The notes under the pieces were generated by a model, which saw only the letters and a list, made by a program, of their open reading frames with translations, was not told the origin of the DNA and made no database searches. This document shows positions 34,301-45,875 of a DNA stretch of 64,000 nucleotides, piece by piece (position 1 is the first letter of the stretch; each line of letters starts with the position of its first letter). This DNA is from Tricholoma matsutake (taxonomy: Eukaryota; Basidiomycota; Agaricomycetes; Agaricales; Tricholomataceae): assembly GCA_026075535.2 (NCBI GenBank), contig AP026546.1:7936001-8000000 (forward strand). Direction: 5' to 3'. Both the position numbers and the translations under genes were made by a program.

Positions 34301-34960
34301 CTCAGGCGGAATCTCGGAAAGGTCAGAAGAGTTAGCGGAATGGGCAGAGCAGGCAGATAACCCTTCTGGAGTGAAGGTCATCTGAAAAGCTACTGCCCCA
34401 GGAAGTTTGCTAGCATGCGCATAAGTGGCAGCATTGATGAAGGAGATGTCAGGAGGTGTAAACTTAGGAGGAATGGGGGGTTCGGAAAGTGTGGAGGAGT
34501 CGAGGATTTCTACTGGAAGATTCAGGGACAAAGGTGACGTCAAGGGTGCTGGACCTCTATGATCTGCAGAGTGGAAAGCGAGTTGGCTTGAAGACCAGTC
34601 AATCAACGGATTGTATTGCTTCAGCCAGTTATGACCGAGTATGGCAGAACAGGAAGAGTCGAGCAAGGTTACATAAAATGACAAATTGAATACTTCACTG
34701 GCAGGGAAGGTGACCAGAAGTTTGATGATCTGAGTTATGGTGGAGTTGCAAGTTCCATCAAAGAGTCGTAAACCGATCAGGTTAATGGATTCCATGCTGA
34801 GTTGGTTATTCAACATGAAAGAGGAGTCAAGGAAGCAGTGGGAGGAGCCAGAGTCGATAAGGGTTCGGAAAGGGGCAGAAGATTTGGGAAAGGTTAAAAG
34901 AATGGTTAAGGAGTCAGGGTCGGAAAGAGCGGACACGTTGAGACAAATGTAGGCAGCCAA
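31342..34960 (-). pseudogene. G-V pol (protease, RT, RNase H, integrase, chromodomain)
   Basis: Read downwards from 34960: protease TLIDSGSSHCFLD, RT approach KSPHGTPILFVKRKDSSL, then LTKKDHYPLPLISDLL, TKIDLQHTYHLVCI, LVVPFGLTNAPAAFQRF and the catalytic YLDDILIYSDD near 33740. RNase H reads LKTDASNYALAAILSV. The integrase has a His-Cys finger (GHFRQNKTQQLV, CTTCKQSK), MDFIEQLPNSNGHT and SGYYPQGDGQTE. The chromodomain is EYEIAEVLDSKVDNQ, then LYLVQWEGY. Only two TGA stops (34047-34049, 32119-32121) and one frameshift near 32940 break it, so it is among the least decayed elements here. Confidence 0.9.
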
Positions 34961-35016
34961 GTGGGTAAGGTCAATGCAACCCCCAGTCCCAATGGCTGTA
35001 TCCTGAGGGTTGCAGA

Positions 35017-35474
35017 CTATTTTTCCGAGTCCATAGTCTTGGGAACGACAGTGGATGCACAGGCTTTTGCAGCTTTGGATTTCGGGCAGTTTCCTGCTAC
35101 GTGCCCTTCCTCACTGCAGTAGAGACAAAGTCGTTCTCTCATGCGACGTTCTCGTTCCTCCCCAGTAAGCTTGCCGTTCTTCCCCAACTTATCGGAGATG
35201 GACAACTTGGGCTTGTCCCGGGAAGTGTTCTTTGTCGCAGAAGACTGCTGGTTGGAGGTGTTACTGCAGGCAGAGTTTGAAGATGCTTGGTTTGTCAATG
35301 GGGAAGGGCTTTTTGAAGAGTCCTTCCAACTAGAGTTAGTGATGTTACTGGAATTCTTTGTTTCAAAACAGGATTCATCTTCTTGCATCCAGTAGATGTC
35401 GTCGCTGTCCTGCACTTTCAAGCACAGTTCTGCAAGAGTATTGGGTTTACCACCCTGGAGAACTCTGTGACGAG
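35017..35474 (-). pseudogene. G-V gag C-terminal part with zinc knuckle
   Basis: The minus strand reads LQGGKPNTLAELCLKVQDSDD, a Ser/Asn-rich stretch and a CCHC knuckle CLYCSEEGHVAGNCP. It lies in a different frame from the pol frame that begins at 34960, as usual when gag and pol are linked by frameshifting. The N-terminal half is missing: near 35474 the sequence switches to plus-strand G-VII gag. Confidence 0.78.
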
Positions 35475-35870
35475 AACCAATTCACAAATGCGGCGTTTAA
35501 TGCTGCATTCCGTGCTCCAACTACCACTCATATGCCCTACACCTTCAATCGAAGCCTCCCCCGCCCTAACCCCATTCCTGTTTGTCAAACTCCCACACCA
35601 GCTGTCAATGTCCCAGTACCAATGGATGTTGATGCAGCCCGCAGCCGTGCACATAAGTTGGATCTCTGCTACCGTTGTGGGGAACCTGGACACAGGGCTG
35701 GAGCGTGTCCCCATCGTCAGGATATCTGCATGCTCACCCCCGAGGGACAAAACGAACTCCTGCAAGATTTGTTGGCGCTTGTAGATGTTGAGGAAGCGAA
35801 GGATCAAGTTGCAGAGGAGATTAAGTTGGAAGTTGTAGAGGAGCAGGATTTTTCTATTTGCAGCGAGTGA
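35475..35870 (+). pseudogene. G-VII gag C-terminal part with zinc knuckle
   Basis: The plus strand reads NQFTNAAFNAAFRAPTTTHM, then VPMDVDAARSRAHKLDLCYR, with the CCHC knuckle CYRCGEPGHRAGACP and an acidic tail ending at TGA 35868-35870. The N-terminal half and the 5' LTR are gone. It overlaps the pol frame that starts at 35858. Confidence 0.8.
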
Positions 35871-38800
35871 ATTGTACACCCTCACTGCCTGTCCATAACC
35901 GCTTTGAAGTCTTGTCAGTTGAATCCCCGGAGAATGAATCCATTTCTGTGACTACTCCCCTCTCTGACCCTTCGAAGTTGGCTAAAGACGTACCTGCTCT
36001 CCCCATCTCTCCTTCTACTCCACATCCCAAAATTAAATCATGGGAGCGTAAACTACCACGCAAGTATATTGTGGCATCCACTCCCTCTGCACATTCCTTA
36101 AACCTAGCCATTGAACTGCAGACGACCAACACTGGACAGATACTCAGTGTCTCTGCGCTCCTGGACTCTGGTGCGACTGGTCTCTTCATCGATTCCCATC
36201 TGGTACAACAACATCACCTAAATACTCGCTCACTCTCACATCCGATACCTGTATATAACGTGGATGGATCCCCAAATGAAGCTGGTGCCATCCAAGAGGT
36301 TGCAGACCTGGTTCTCCATTACAAAGATCATAGTGAGCGTGCCCTTTTTGCTGTCACTCAATTAGGAAAGCAAAAGGTGATTTTGGGATATCCATGGCTT
36401 CGAGACCATAACCCAGAGGTTGACTGGCATACCGGGGAGGTTACCATGAGCCGATGTCCATCCCGTTGTCGGACGTGTTTCACAGAAGCCAGGCAAGAAT
36501 GTCGTGGACAGAAGGCGGCAATACGACGTACTCAGAAGTGTCATGCTGGACCCCTGCCTATACCTGAAGTGGAATTGGAAGGGGTTCCTGATCTAATGCC
36601 GGACTCGGATGATGATGATGAGGACCCAGAGGAAGTGGAGGAGGGTGATCGGATCTTCTACACTGCGATTCGCTCATTGCATGAGGTGTGTGCCACATCA
36701 AACATATCCCAACGCCTCGCCGAGGCCTTCCACAAAAACAATGCTGCTAAATCCTCTACTAACTCCTTACTCCCTCATCTCCATGAGTTTGAAGACATGT
36801 TCTCCAAGGAGTCATTCGACTCTCTTCCTGTGCGCAAGCCATGGGATCACGCGATCAAACTCACCCCCGGCGCAACTCCTTCATCCTGCAAGGTCTATCC
36901 TCTCTCTCCGGAAGAACAATGGCAGCTTGACCAGTTCATCGATGAGCACCTGGCCTCTGGATGTATTCGACCATCAAAGTCACCCATGGCCTCTCCCTTT
37001 TTCTTTGTCAAGAAGAAGGATGGCTCACTTCGACCGGTTCAAGACTACAGAAGGCTCAACAACATCACGGTCAAAAATTGCTACCCACTACCTCTCATCT
37101 CCAAACTCATAAACCAGCTCCGTGGAGCCTGATACTTCACCAAGCTCGATGTCCATTGGGGCTATAATAATGTGAGGATAAAGGAGGGAGATGAGTGGAA
37201 AGCAGCCTTTCATACCAACCATGGTCTTTTTGAACCGCTTGTCATGTTCTTTGGCCTTACTAATAGCCCTGCCACCTTTCAGACCATGATGAACAACATC
37301 TTCCATGACCTCATCCTTGAAGGCGTTGTCTGCATCTATCTCAATGACATCCTCATCTTCACTCGCATGGTTGAAGAGCACCGTCGCATCACGCGCCTCG
37401 TCCTAGAGCGACTTTAACAGTACAAACTCTACCTTTGTCAGGACAAATGCAAGTTTGAAAGGACCAAGATCGAGTACCTCAGCCTGATTATCTCAGAGGG
37501 TCAAGTGGAGATGGATCCTATCAAGGTAAATGGGGTCACAGCTTGGCCGACACCCATGAACAAGAAGGAGGTGCAGTCTTTCCTGGGCTTCATCAATTTC
37601 TATCGGCATTTTATCAAGGATTTCTCACATCATGCACGACCACTGTTCGACTTGACAGGAAAGGAGGCATGGAGGTGGGATAATGCACAACAGGAGGCAT
37701 TTGAAAAGCTTAAGGAGATGGTCACTTCCGCTCCGATCCTTACCTTTGCTGATGATTCACATCCTTTTTGTGTAGAAGCTGACAGTTCTGACTTTGCGAC
37801 GGGCGCCATGTTGTCTCAGCAGTCTCCGGAGGACCAGAAGTGGCATCCTATTGCGTTCTACTCCAAAAGCCTTAGTGCTGTAGAGCGAAACTACGAGATC
37901 CATGACAAGGAGATGTTGGCGATAATGCGTGCGCTTGAGGAGTGGCGACACTTCCTCGAGGGTGCCCAACACAAGGTGGAAATTTGGACAGATCACAAGA
38001 ATCTCGAGTACTTCATGACGGCCAAGAAATTGAACTGTTGTCAAGCTTGTTGGTCCCTGTATCTATCTAGATTTGACTTCTCCTTGCACCACCATCTGGG
38101 TCGCAGCATGGGGAAGACCGATGCCCTATCCTGACATGCAGACCATGGGGATGGCAGCGGTGACAACCAAAACATTGTGCTGTTGCAGCCAGACCTGTTC
38201 ACCATTCGGGCACTGGAAGGCATCGCACCCCAGGGTGAGGAGCAGGACATCCTATGTGACATTCATCATGCAAACCGTAGCGGTTTACATGAGGATGTTG
38301 TCACCCGAGCTGTTAAAGAACTGAGGAAGGGATTGACCCTTTCCTTACATGCGGCAGAGTGGGCTGAAAAGGAGGACTTGTTGTATTTCAGGGATTGCAT
38401 CTATGTTCCCAATGACCCAGACCTTTGCCGGCACATCATATCCCAACACCATGACTCACAGATTGCTGGCCACCCCGGATGCTGGAAGACCTTGGAGCTC
38501 ACCTCACGGAACTATTGGTGGCCACAAATGTCACGGCTCATTGGTCAGTATTGTCACACTTGTGACCTTTGCTTACACACCAAGGTTCCTCATCACAAGC
38601 CTATTGGTGAGCTACACCCTCTTCCTGTTCCAGAGAGTCATTGGGATGTCATCAGCGTCGACTTTGTGGTCGAATTGCCAGAGTCAAATGGGTTTGATGC
38701 GGTGATGTGCACAGTTGACTCAGTGGGAAAACACGCTCACTTCATTTCCACTCACACCACTGTCAGTGCCCTAGGTGCCGCTCGACTCTACCTCCACCAT

Positions 38801-39764
38801 GTGTGGAAATTACATGGACTTCCTGGTGCCTTCCTCTTGGATCATGGCCCTCAGTTCATGGCAGAGTTCACTCGTGAGCTGTACCAACTCCTGGGGATCA
38901 AACTCCTCGCTTCAACTGCTTATCACCCACAAACTGATGGCCAGATGGAGCAAGTCAACCAGGAACTGGAGCAGTACATCTGCCTCCTTGTCAATGAATG
39001 CCAGGACGATTGGGATGATCTCCTTCCTTTGGCCGAGTTTGGATACAACAACCATGTCCATGCTTCCACTCAACAGACCCCTTTCCTCTTAGACACTGGA
39101 TGACATCCACGCATGGGATTTGAACCTCGCCAAACTCCCTCACACATCGAGATGGTGAATGAGTTCACAGAATGCATGAGGGATAGCTTGGAGGAGGCAA
39201 GGGCAGCCTTAGCAAAGGCAAAGGACGACATGGCATGATTTTACAACCAATGCCACTCCCCAACCCCTCAGTACAAGGTTGGTGATCGAGTTCTCCAGTG
39301 ACGTCTCCACTACACATCCATCCAAGAAACTCACTCATCGCTTCTTGGGACCTTTCCCCATTGTCAAGTGCATTGGAATGCATGCCTATCGTCTATGCCT
39401 CCCAGCCTCCATGTCCAGACTCCATCCTGTCTTCCATGTCATCAAATTGCTTCCAGCTCCCCCAGATCCATTCCCGGGATGCCATTCACACCCACCACCA
39501 CCACCACCTACAGTGATCGAGGGAGAACCCCAATACAAAGTCGAGTCAATCTTGGACAGCCGTTTGCGTCGAGGAAAACTCCAGTATTTGGTACATTGGA
39601 AGGGTTATGGGTATAAGGAGAACTCATGGGTTGAAGAGTCTGACATAAATGCCCCTTGGTTAATCAAGGAATTCCACCGATGGCACACTGCTGCACTGCA
39701 TCACATTCAAGTCACGGAATTTGGTTGTATGCGATTTCGAATGCATCGGGGCGATGCATCTTAG
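35858..39764 (+). pseudogene. G-VII pol (protease to chromodomain)
   Basis: The first 424 codons are open to 37132: protease ALLDSGATGLFIDSHL and ILGYPWLRDHNPEVDWH, an Asp/Glu tract near 36605, then RT motifs KSPMASPFFFVKKKDGSLRP and DYRRLNN. After TGA 37130 come [34 protein letters not shown] and YLNDILIF, where the second catalytic residue pair reads N-D in place of D-D. RNase H reads VEADSSDFATGAML. The integrase has HHDSQIAGHPG, VDFVVELPESNGFD and YHPQTDGQMEQ. After a frameshift near 39295 the chromodomain follows (VESILDSRLRRGKLQYLVHW). Other stops: 37415, 38132, 39101, 39236, 39299. Confidence 0.9.
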
Positions 39765-39775
39765 AGAGGGGGTGA

Positions 39776-40200
39776 TGTAAGGGGATTAGGGGGGTGCCCT
39801 GTGTGTTTTTCCTATTTTTTATGTTCGTCCTATTTTTTCCCCACCTCATTTCCTTCTATTCTTCATTTTCTATGATTTTTCCGGATTTTATTACTAATTT
39901 TCCCTTGCTATCATGTTTGTACATGTTGACACTTTTATATTTAGAGGCGGAGTACCCCTTCTGACACATACCCCTTGGTATGATGTCATTCGGCGGCCTT
40001 GATCCGCCTATCTCCGCCTTTTTCTATTTTTAGGTTATATTTGATTTTTGTCATCTTCACATATACTGGGCATCAGCAAGGGGATCCTTAGAGTTTTCTC
40101 TTTGGATTTCCCTTTGCTAGGTGTGTCCCCAATTCCTGTATTATGTAGTATAATTTTAACTTCGGATTTCCCTTTGCTAGAGGCTTAGGTTGCCCTTATA
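39776..40200 (+). repeat. 3' LTR of G-VII (425 bp)
   Basis: It starts TGTAAGGGGATTAGG after the purine stretch AGAGAGGGGGTGA and ends TTGCCCTTATA, the imperfect inverse of the start. It contains TTTAGAGGCGGAGTACCCC and GGCGG-rich repeats near 39950-40020. It abuts G-V LTR sequence at 40201. The 5' partner is deleted. Confidence 0.7.
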
Positions 40201-40244
40201 GGAGTAGAAGGAGGTTTTAGATTGGCAGGGTAAAGTCGAGTCTA
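40201..40244 (-). repeat. G-V 5' LTR fragment between G-VII and G-II
   Basis: GGAGTAGAAGGAGGTTTTAG and the bases after it match 22253-22296 in the 3' LTR of G-V. The last five bases, GTCTA, are the target duplication of G-II. Confidence 0.8.
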
Positions 40245-41043
40245 TGTTAAGACTATAGGTCTTTAACTCAGCCTCGGCTTTGTGTGTTACAGTTGGAGGC
40301 TTTCCAACTGTCTCGTATCGCACTAGGAGACTTTCCTAGTGTATCGGGCTTCCTGCCTTCACTTGGGTACTTCCTCAAGTTGTCACGGCTTTCTGTACTC
40401 AGAGGCTTTCTGAGTAGACCGTCGGTTCATGTATCACAGTTGGAGGCTTTCCAACTGTCGAGTTCAGGTTATCACAGCTAGGGGCTTCCTAAGCTGTCGA
40501 GTTTGAGTGTATCACAACTAAGGGACTTCCTTAGTTGTCGAGTGTTCTGGTTGAGTCTAAGACCGTTGGTTGAATTAGGTCAAGCTGGAGAATACACAGA
40601 GTGTAGCTACAGCTTATATACTGTTCCAGGACTATCTATCATCCAATTGGAAAGTGAGATGCTTATCAGGTAAATATAGACAAGAACAATAGAGACAATA
40701 GGCCTCATGCCTCGCATGAGGCATCCAATGTCAAGGAGTGCTGTGGTGCAGCATATCAGAGAACAATAAGAGAATAGCCTCATGCCTGGCATGAGGCGTC
40801 CGATGTCATGGATCCGATGTCAAGGATCCGGTGTCAAGGACATGCTGCAGCACAGCATGTCGATCATGAGTGTCTGACGTTATGGACCTCGTGTCAAAGG
40901 GCTGTCATATTGCAGCATGCATGGGAGTGGGTTCAGGTGCATGGAGTCACCATGCATCAAAGCGTCTCCCGTCGGAAGTGAGTCAAATTGAACAAGAAAA
41001 ATGAAGTGCCCGGTCTTGTGGGTCCAGATAACAAATTGTAACA
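40245..41043 (-). repeat. 3' LTR of G-II with stem-loop array
   Basis: 799 bp, plus-strand ends TGTTAAGACTATAGG and AACAAATTGTAACA. The seven stem-loops lie at about 40290-40541. The polypurine tract AGAGAGAGGGTGA (minus strand) follows at 41044-41056. Confidence 0.92.
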
Positions 41044-41103
41044 TCACCCTCTCTCTATCTTTGAAGTCACTGACTTCGATCAAAATCTCTTTCTCCTCTC
41101 TGG

Positions 41104-41619
41104 TCAGGAGGTGGGGTGGGATCGTGGGGTTTGAGGGAATCGGTCAGAGTGCAGCAGTGTTCCCAACTCTCCATGTTCTCCAAGCAGGAGCCTTTTTGCC
41201 AGGCTATATCTGCTCTCATCATCATAGTGGGTATTCCACTGCAGGTCTCTCCACAGGGGCACACTTACCCCAGATAGTGGTCTTCTGCCAGGGGCGAGTC
41301 CTTCTCGATTGATGTAGAAGTCCTCTGGGAAGTAGTCCTCCTCGTCTAGTTCTCCCTCGAAGCACCACTCTTCATACTGTGCCCTCACCCAGGTGTAGTC
41401 TGCCTTTGTGCTCCTCCAGGCAAAGAGGCAGCATTTGGGACAGGTCGAGGACATCCTTCTTATCCAGTCGTCCCTTGTAATCCAGAAGGGAATCCCATGC
41501 GGGCATGTCCATGCGGGTCTGCCAGGGAGTATGTTCATCAGTGGTCCTTGGTCAATGACCGTTCGCCCAGTCCTTGCTGGGGTTCGTGGTAGGTGTAGTG
41601 TCGATGGGGTGGGGAGCAT
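41104..41619 (-). CDS. G-II third reading frame (ORF3), 171 codons, intact
   Basis: The frame lies between the end of pol and the polypurine tract, in sense orientation. It begins MLPTPSTLHLPRTPARTG, with CPHGIPFWITRDDWIRRM, CPKCCLFAW and a Tyr/Glu-rich middle, and ends near LLLGEHGELGTLLHS. The C-P-H and C-P-K-C-C groups could bind metal. I do not recognise the family. The position corresponds to env or accessory genes in other LTR elements, but no signal peptide or membrane segment is visible. G-I carries a frameshifted copy, so the frame belongs to the family. Confidence 0.6.
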   Translation of the reverse strand: MLPTPSTLHLPRTPARTGRTVIDQGPLMNILPGRPAWTCPHGIPFWITRDDWIRRMSSTCPKCCLFAWRSTKADYTWVRAQYEEWCFEGELDEEDYFPEDFYINREGLAPGRRPLSGVSVPLWRDLQWNTHYDDESRYSLAKRLLLGEHGELGTLLHSDRFPQTPRSHPTS

Positions 41620-41658
41620 TCTGTGGTTGGTTCAGTGGGTGTCTTGGTCTTGGGGGTT

Positions 41659-44600
41659 CTACAGCTGTCGTTGCTGTTTATATGTTCCTAGGATTGTCTT
41701 GGCATGTTTCAGGTTTCCCTCGGGCTCCCATGAGTTCTCCAAGGTCGGGTATCCAACCCACTTCACTAAGAAGTGCATGGTCCTTCCTTTCTTTTTATGT
41801 CTGATGATTGCTTCCACTTCATACTCCGATTCGCCTTCTATCAGGTCGGGCGGTGGTTCTGGGAAGTTTGGTCCATGTGTCTCAGTTTCTTTGTACGGGG
41901 AAAGAAGTGCCGCGTGGAATACCCGGTGTATTTTCCACTGTTCTGGTAACTTCAGTCGATAGGAGAGTGGGCTTAGGACCTTCTCGATAGAGAACGGTCC
42001 TTTTCTTTTCGGTGCAAGCTTCTTCGTTTGGTGCGTTGTTCTGAGGTTCTTCACTTCTAGCCACACTCTGTCTCCTTCTTTGAACGGGGTGAAGTGCCTT
42101 GTTGTTCTTTCCACCATCATCTGTCTGGCTAACTCGTGAGTTGCCTTCACTTTGTCTCGGGCCTGTTGCAGTGCAACTATTTGTTTTTCTATGGCCGGTA
42201 TGTTCGTCTTCAGGTAGGGGAGAGGGATCGCCTTGGGCTCATAGCCCATCATGAGGTAAAATGGGGAGTTCTTCTGTACGGAGTGCGTTCTCTGGTTGTG
42301 CATGAACTCCGCGGTCGGGAGGAGGTGCTTCCAATTCTCCTGGTTGTTTGAGCAGAAGATCCATAAGTATACTTCCACTTCCTGGTTCACCCATTCTGTC
42401 TCCCCATTGGTCTGGGGGTGGTACACTGTGCTCATCGCCAGCTTGATTCCGAGCAATCTTCCTAGCTCCTGGAAAAGCTGCGAGGTGAATCTGGGGTCCC
42501 TGTCAGAGATGATCTTGTCTGGGAGGCCGAATTGTTTGTAGACATTGTCTAGATAAAGGGTGGCCGCTCCCAATGCATCCACAGTTTTCCTGCAAGGGAT
42601 AAAAATTACCCCCTTCATAAGCCCATGGTCTACCATGACCATGAGTGCATCATAACCATTGGACTCTGGTAGGTCGGTTATGAAATCTGTCGTCACCATC
42701 GCAAATGGTCTTGTCGCTTCGGATTTAATCAGTTGTAGCGGGGGGTTGGTCGGGTGCATGTTGACCTTCATCTGCTAGCATACTGCACATCCAGCAACAT
42801 AGTTTTTGATGTATGTCATCATCCCTGGCCACCAGTAGTCTCTCCTGATCATTTCGGTTGTTTTCCATTGTCCCAGGTGTCTGCTGGTTACTCCTTCATG
42901 GTATTTTTGCACCAGCTTCTTCCATAGTTCTCCATTGTCCGGGACATAGCACCTGTCTCGGAAGAATAGAAGGCCATCTTCTATCTTCCAGTCTTCTAAT
43001 GCCAACCTTATCGGCAGTGTTCCTTTGGTCTTTAGCGCCTCGATTGCGCTCTTTACCAGATCGTCTTTCATGATACTACCCGCAAGTAGATCATGCATTT
43101 CTGTGTCAATGAACTTCACAAATACTGTTTCTGGCAGCATTGTGACGTCTTCATTATCGTTGTCTTCTTCTGGTACATGATCTGCTCTCTGTGACAATGC
43201 ATCGCTCTGCACCATCTGTGATCCAGGCACGTGGATGATCTGCAAGTCGAATTCCAATAGGAATAAGCTCCATCTTGCCTGTCGCCTGTTCAGTTTCTGT
43301 GCCATTCGGAAGTACGTCAAGTTCTTGTGATCTGACAGGATTACCACTGGGTGTTCTGAGCCCATCAGGTAGTGTCTCCAGGTTTCTAGCGATTGTATTA
43401 TCGCTAGTAGCTCCCTGTCGTAGATCTCGTAGTTCCGTTCTGTTGGTGTTAGCGCATGCGATATATATCCACATGGGTGCCAGTCCCCATTCATGTCCCT
43501 TTGTCTCAGCACTCCTCCTGTCACATGTTTTGAGGCATCAGATTTGATCGTGAATGGTTTTGTCAGGTCTGGCATCAGCAGTACCGGGGCTTCTGCGAAT
43601 TTCCTTTTCAGCATTTGAAAGGCCTGTTCGCATTCCTTTGTCCAGTTGAGCGTCTTGTTCTTCTTCATCAGTTCATTAAGTGGTCTGCTTGTCTCCGCAA
43701 AATGTCTGATAAACTTCCTGTAGAAGTTTCCAAATCCCAGGAAAGATCTGACTGCCTTTACGTTTGTCAGGGTTGGCCAATCCTGTATACCTGCCAGTTT
43801 CGTGCTGTCCATGGCAATTTCGTTGGGTCAGATGATCAGACCCAAGAATTCCACTTCGTCGACATCGAACTTGCATTTCTCCAGCTTCAGGTATAAGTCG
43901 TTTTCTGCCAGTCTTTGCAGTACCCTCTTTGTCCTTTCCTGGTGTTCATTCTGATCTTTGGAGAATATCAGGATGTCATCCATGTAAATCACGAGCCATC
44001 CTTCTCTGATCATGTCGTGGAATATCTCATTCATCATCGCCTGGAAGGTCGCTGGTGAGTTGCATAATCCAAAGAACATCACCATTGGCTCAAACAGCCC
44101 CCAATTTGTCTTGAAGGCTGCTTTCCATTGATCTCCATCTTTGATCCTGATGTTGTGATATCCCCATTGGATGTCCAATTTCGTAAACCATTTCACCCCT
44201 CTTAGTTTGTCCAACAGGTCTCCTACCAGCAGCAGCGGGTAGGTGTTCTTGATCATCCTGTTATTCAAGTACCTGTAATCTTGGCAGGGCCATAGCGCAT
44301 CCGAGTCCTTCTTCGCAACGGAGAAGAATGGCGACGCCATAGACGATTTCAATGGTCAGATGTATCCCTTCTGCAGGCTTTCATCAAGAAACTCATCAAG
44401 TTTCTTCTGTTCTGCCAGTGACAACGGGTAAACCCTGCAATCCTTTGCTACAAAGTCCAGTTTCAGTTCGATTGCATGATCCCACTCCTTGTACTGTTCA
44501 GGGAGTAGTTCATCTAGGGTCTTCTGTTTGGGGTCTCCTTCCTTCTTGTGTGTCAGGTGTTGAGAGACCGATGTCTTTGCCCTAATCCAGATGTTTTGTC

Positions 44601-45858
44601 CATAAGCATATCACAGTGATCCTTTTGCCTTCACGATCCGAGAGATTTTCTTCATCGTCTGAGAATATCCGTATCTTGGCTCATCATATTCCTCTGTCAG
44701 CGGTGTCCTAGCTGGTTTGAATATTCCAATGACAGGTTCTCCTCAAATGTAGGCAACTAGTAGCTCATCGTCTTCGATCTTTAGTTTGGGTGTCTCTTTC
44801 GGTTGTTCCGCTGCCTGTTCCATTGCCTGTTCCGTTGCCTGTTCGTGGTTTGCCTGTGCTGGGTTTTCCTTCCCAGTGTCTTCTTCATCTTGTGGCCCAA
44901 TGGGTTCCACGTTCTGAAGAGTCGTGATTGCGATCTCTTCATCGTCTATTTCTTCGATCGTCACCTTTCTTGTCTCGACAGGCATCTTGCTTCCTCTTGG
45001 TTCAGCATGGAGGGCTCCCTCCATTAATCTTGCCTTGGCGACAATTCTTCAGCAATCTGCTCGCCATTCTTTGTTCGTCAGTTTCTCTTTCTTTGGGGTA
45101 AGCATTTCCCTTAGTTTCGCGACTATTCAGGCTAATGCCAGTCGTCCTTCTTCTTTTCTGGCGGCCAGTCTCTCCAGTTCTCTGGTGGCCACCTTTTTCC
45201 ATCATGCTCGTTCTTCCTCGGCAGTCTTCTTCTTGAGGGCGAGCTTTTCTTGTTCTTTGGCGACAATCTTTCGGCACCATGCCTGTCGCTCTTCTTTCGT
45301 CATGTCAAAGGGGTTCTTCTTCTTTTCAGTTCCCCTCTGGCGCCATGATAGGTACCCTTCATTGGGTTTCTCAGTTCGCACCCTTCCGATAAGGGTTCTT
45401 CCTTTCCCATATGAGAACTCTGGGTAAGTCTTGTCCTTTGTCCTGAACTGGAAGGTTCTGATCTTCCAGTCGATCACTGGGTTGATCCTTCTGAGCCATG
45501 GCAGACCTAGGATGATTGATTCCTTTCCCAGTCCTGCAATCAGGAAGGTCGTTGGGAAAGTCCTTCCGTTAATCGTTAAGAGTCCTCTGGCACAGTGGGA
45601 GATTTCCCCTCTCTTGTTTGGGGTTCCATCCACGTTCTTGACTCTGATTACCCTCTCCAGGGGGCGCAATTTGAATCCACTGCTTTCTGTGAATTCATGG
45701 CTCATGAATATCCCTCCTGCTCCTGAGTCGAGTAGGGCTTCAGTTTCGATGTCTTTTCCTCTGCCTGTCCCTGCCACTTTGACATCTAAGTGCATAGATT
45801 GATTTTTCAAAGTGGCTAGTAGTACAGAGCAGACGGAAAGTTCGGTGGTACCTGGCAT
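41659..45858 (-). pseudogene. G-II pol (protease to chromodomain)
   Basis: Read downwards from 45858: MPGTTELSVCSVLLATL, protease ALLDSGAGGIFMSHEFTESS (intact here, unlike G-I), the Glu/Gln linker with [37 protein letters not shown] and [11 protein letters not shown], RNase [15 protein letters not shown], integrase MTTDFITDLPESNGYD and ISDRDPRFTS, and chromodomain EYEVEAIIRHKKKGRTMHFL. The end is TGA after KQQRQL. Stops include TGA 45127-45129 and 43828-43830 (shared with G-I) and TAG 42772-42774. Residues 42771-41659 form one open stretch of 370 codons. Confidence 0.9.
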
Positions 45859-45875
45859 CGAGGCAGGCCACCTCT

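Noticed and set aside
35858..36189. Antisense open frame opposite the G-VII protease
   Set aside because: The plus strand encodes a clear protease with D-S-G-A-T, so the other strand is a shadow.
41408..41962. Open frame of 184 codons antisense to the end of G-II pol and ORF3
   Set aside because: It overlaps the well-supported chromodomain and ORF3, and its counterpart in G-I has different limits. Unlike the antisense genes reported here, it has no space of its own.
44924..45427. Open frame of 167 codons on the plus strand, Ser/Phe-rich
   Set aside because: It is antisense to the Glu/Lys-rich linker of pol; such codons read as Ser, Phe and Leu on the other strand.
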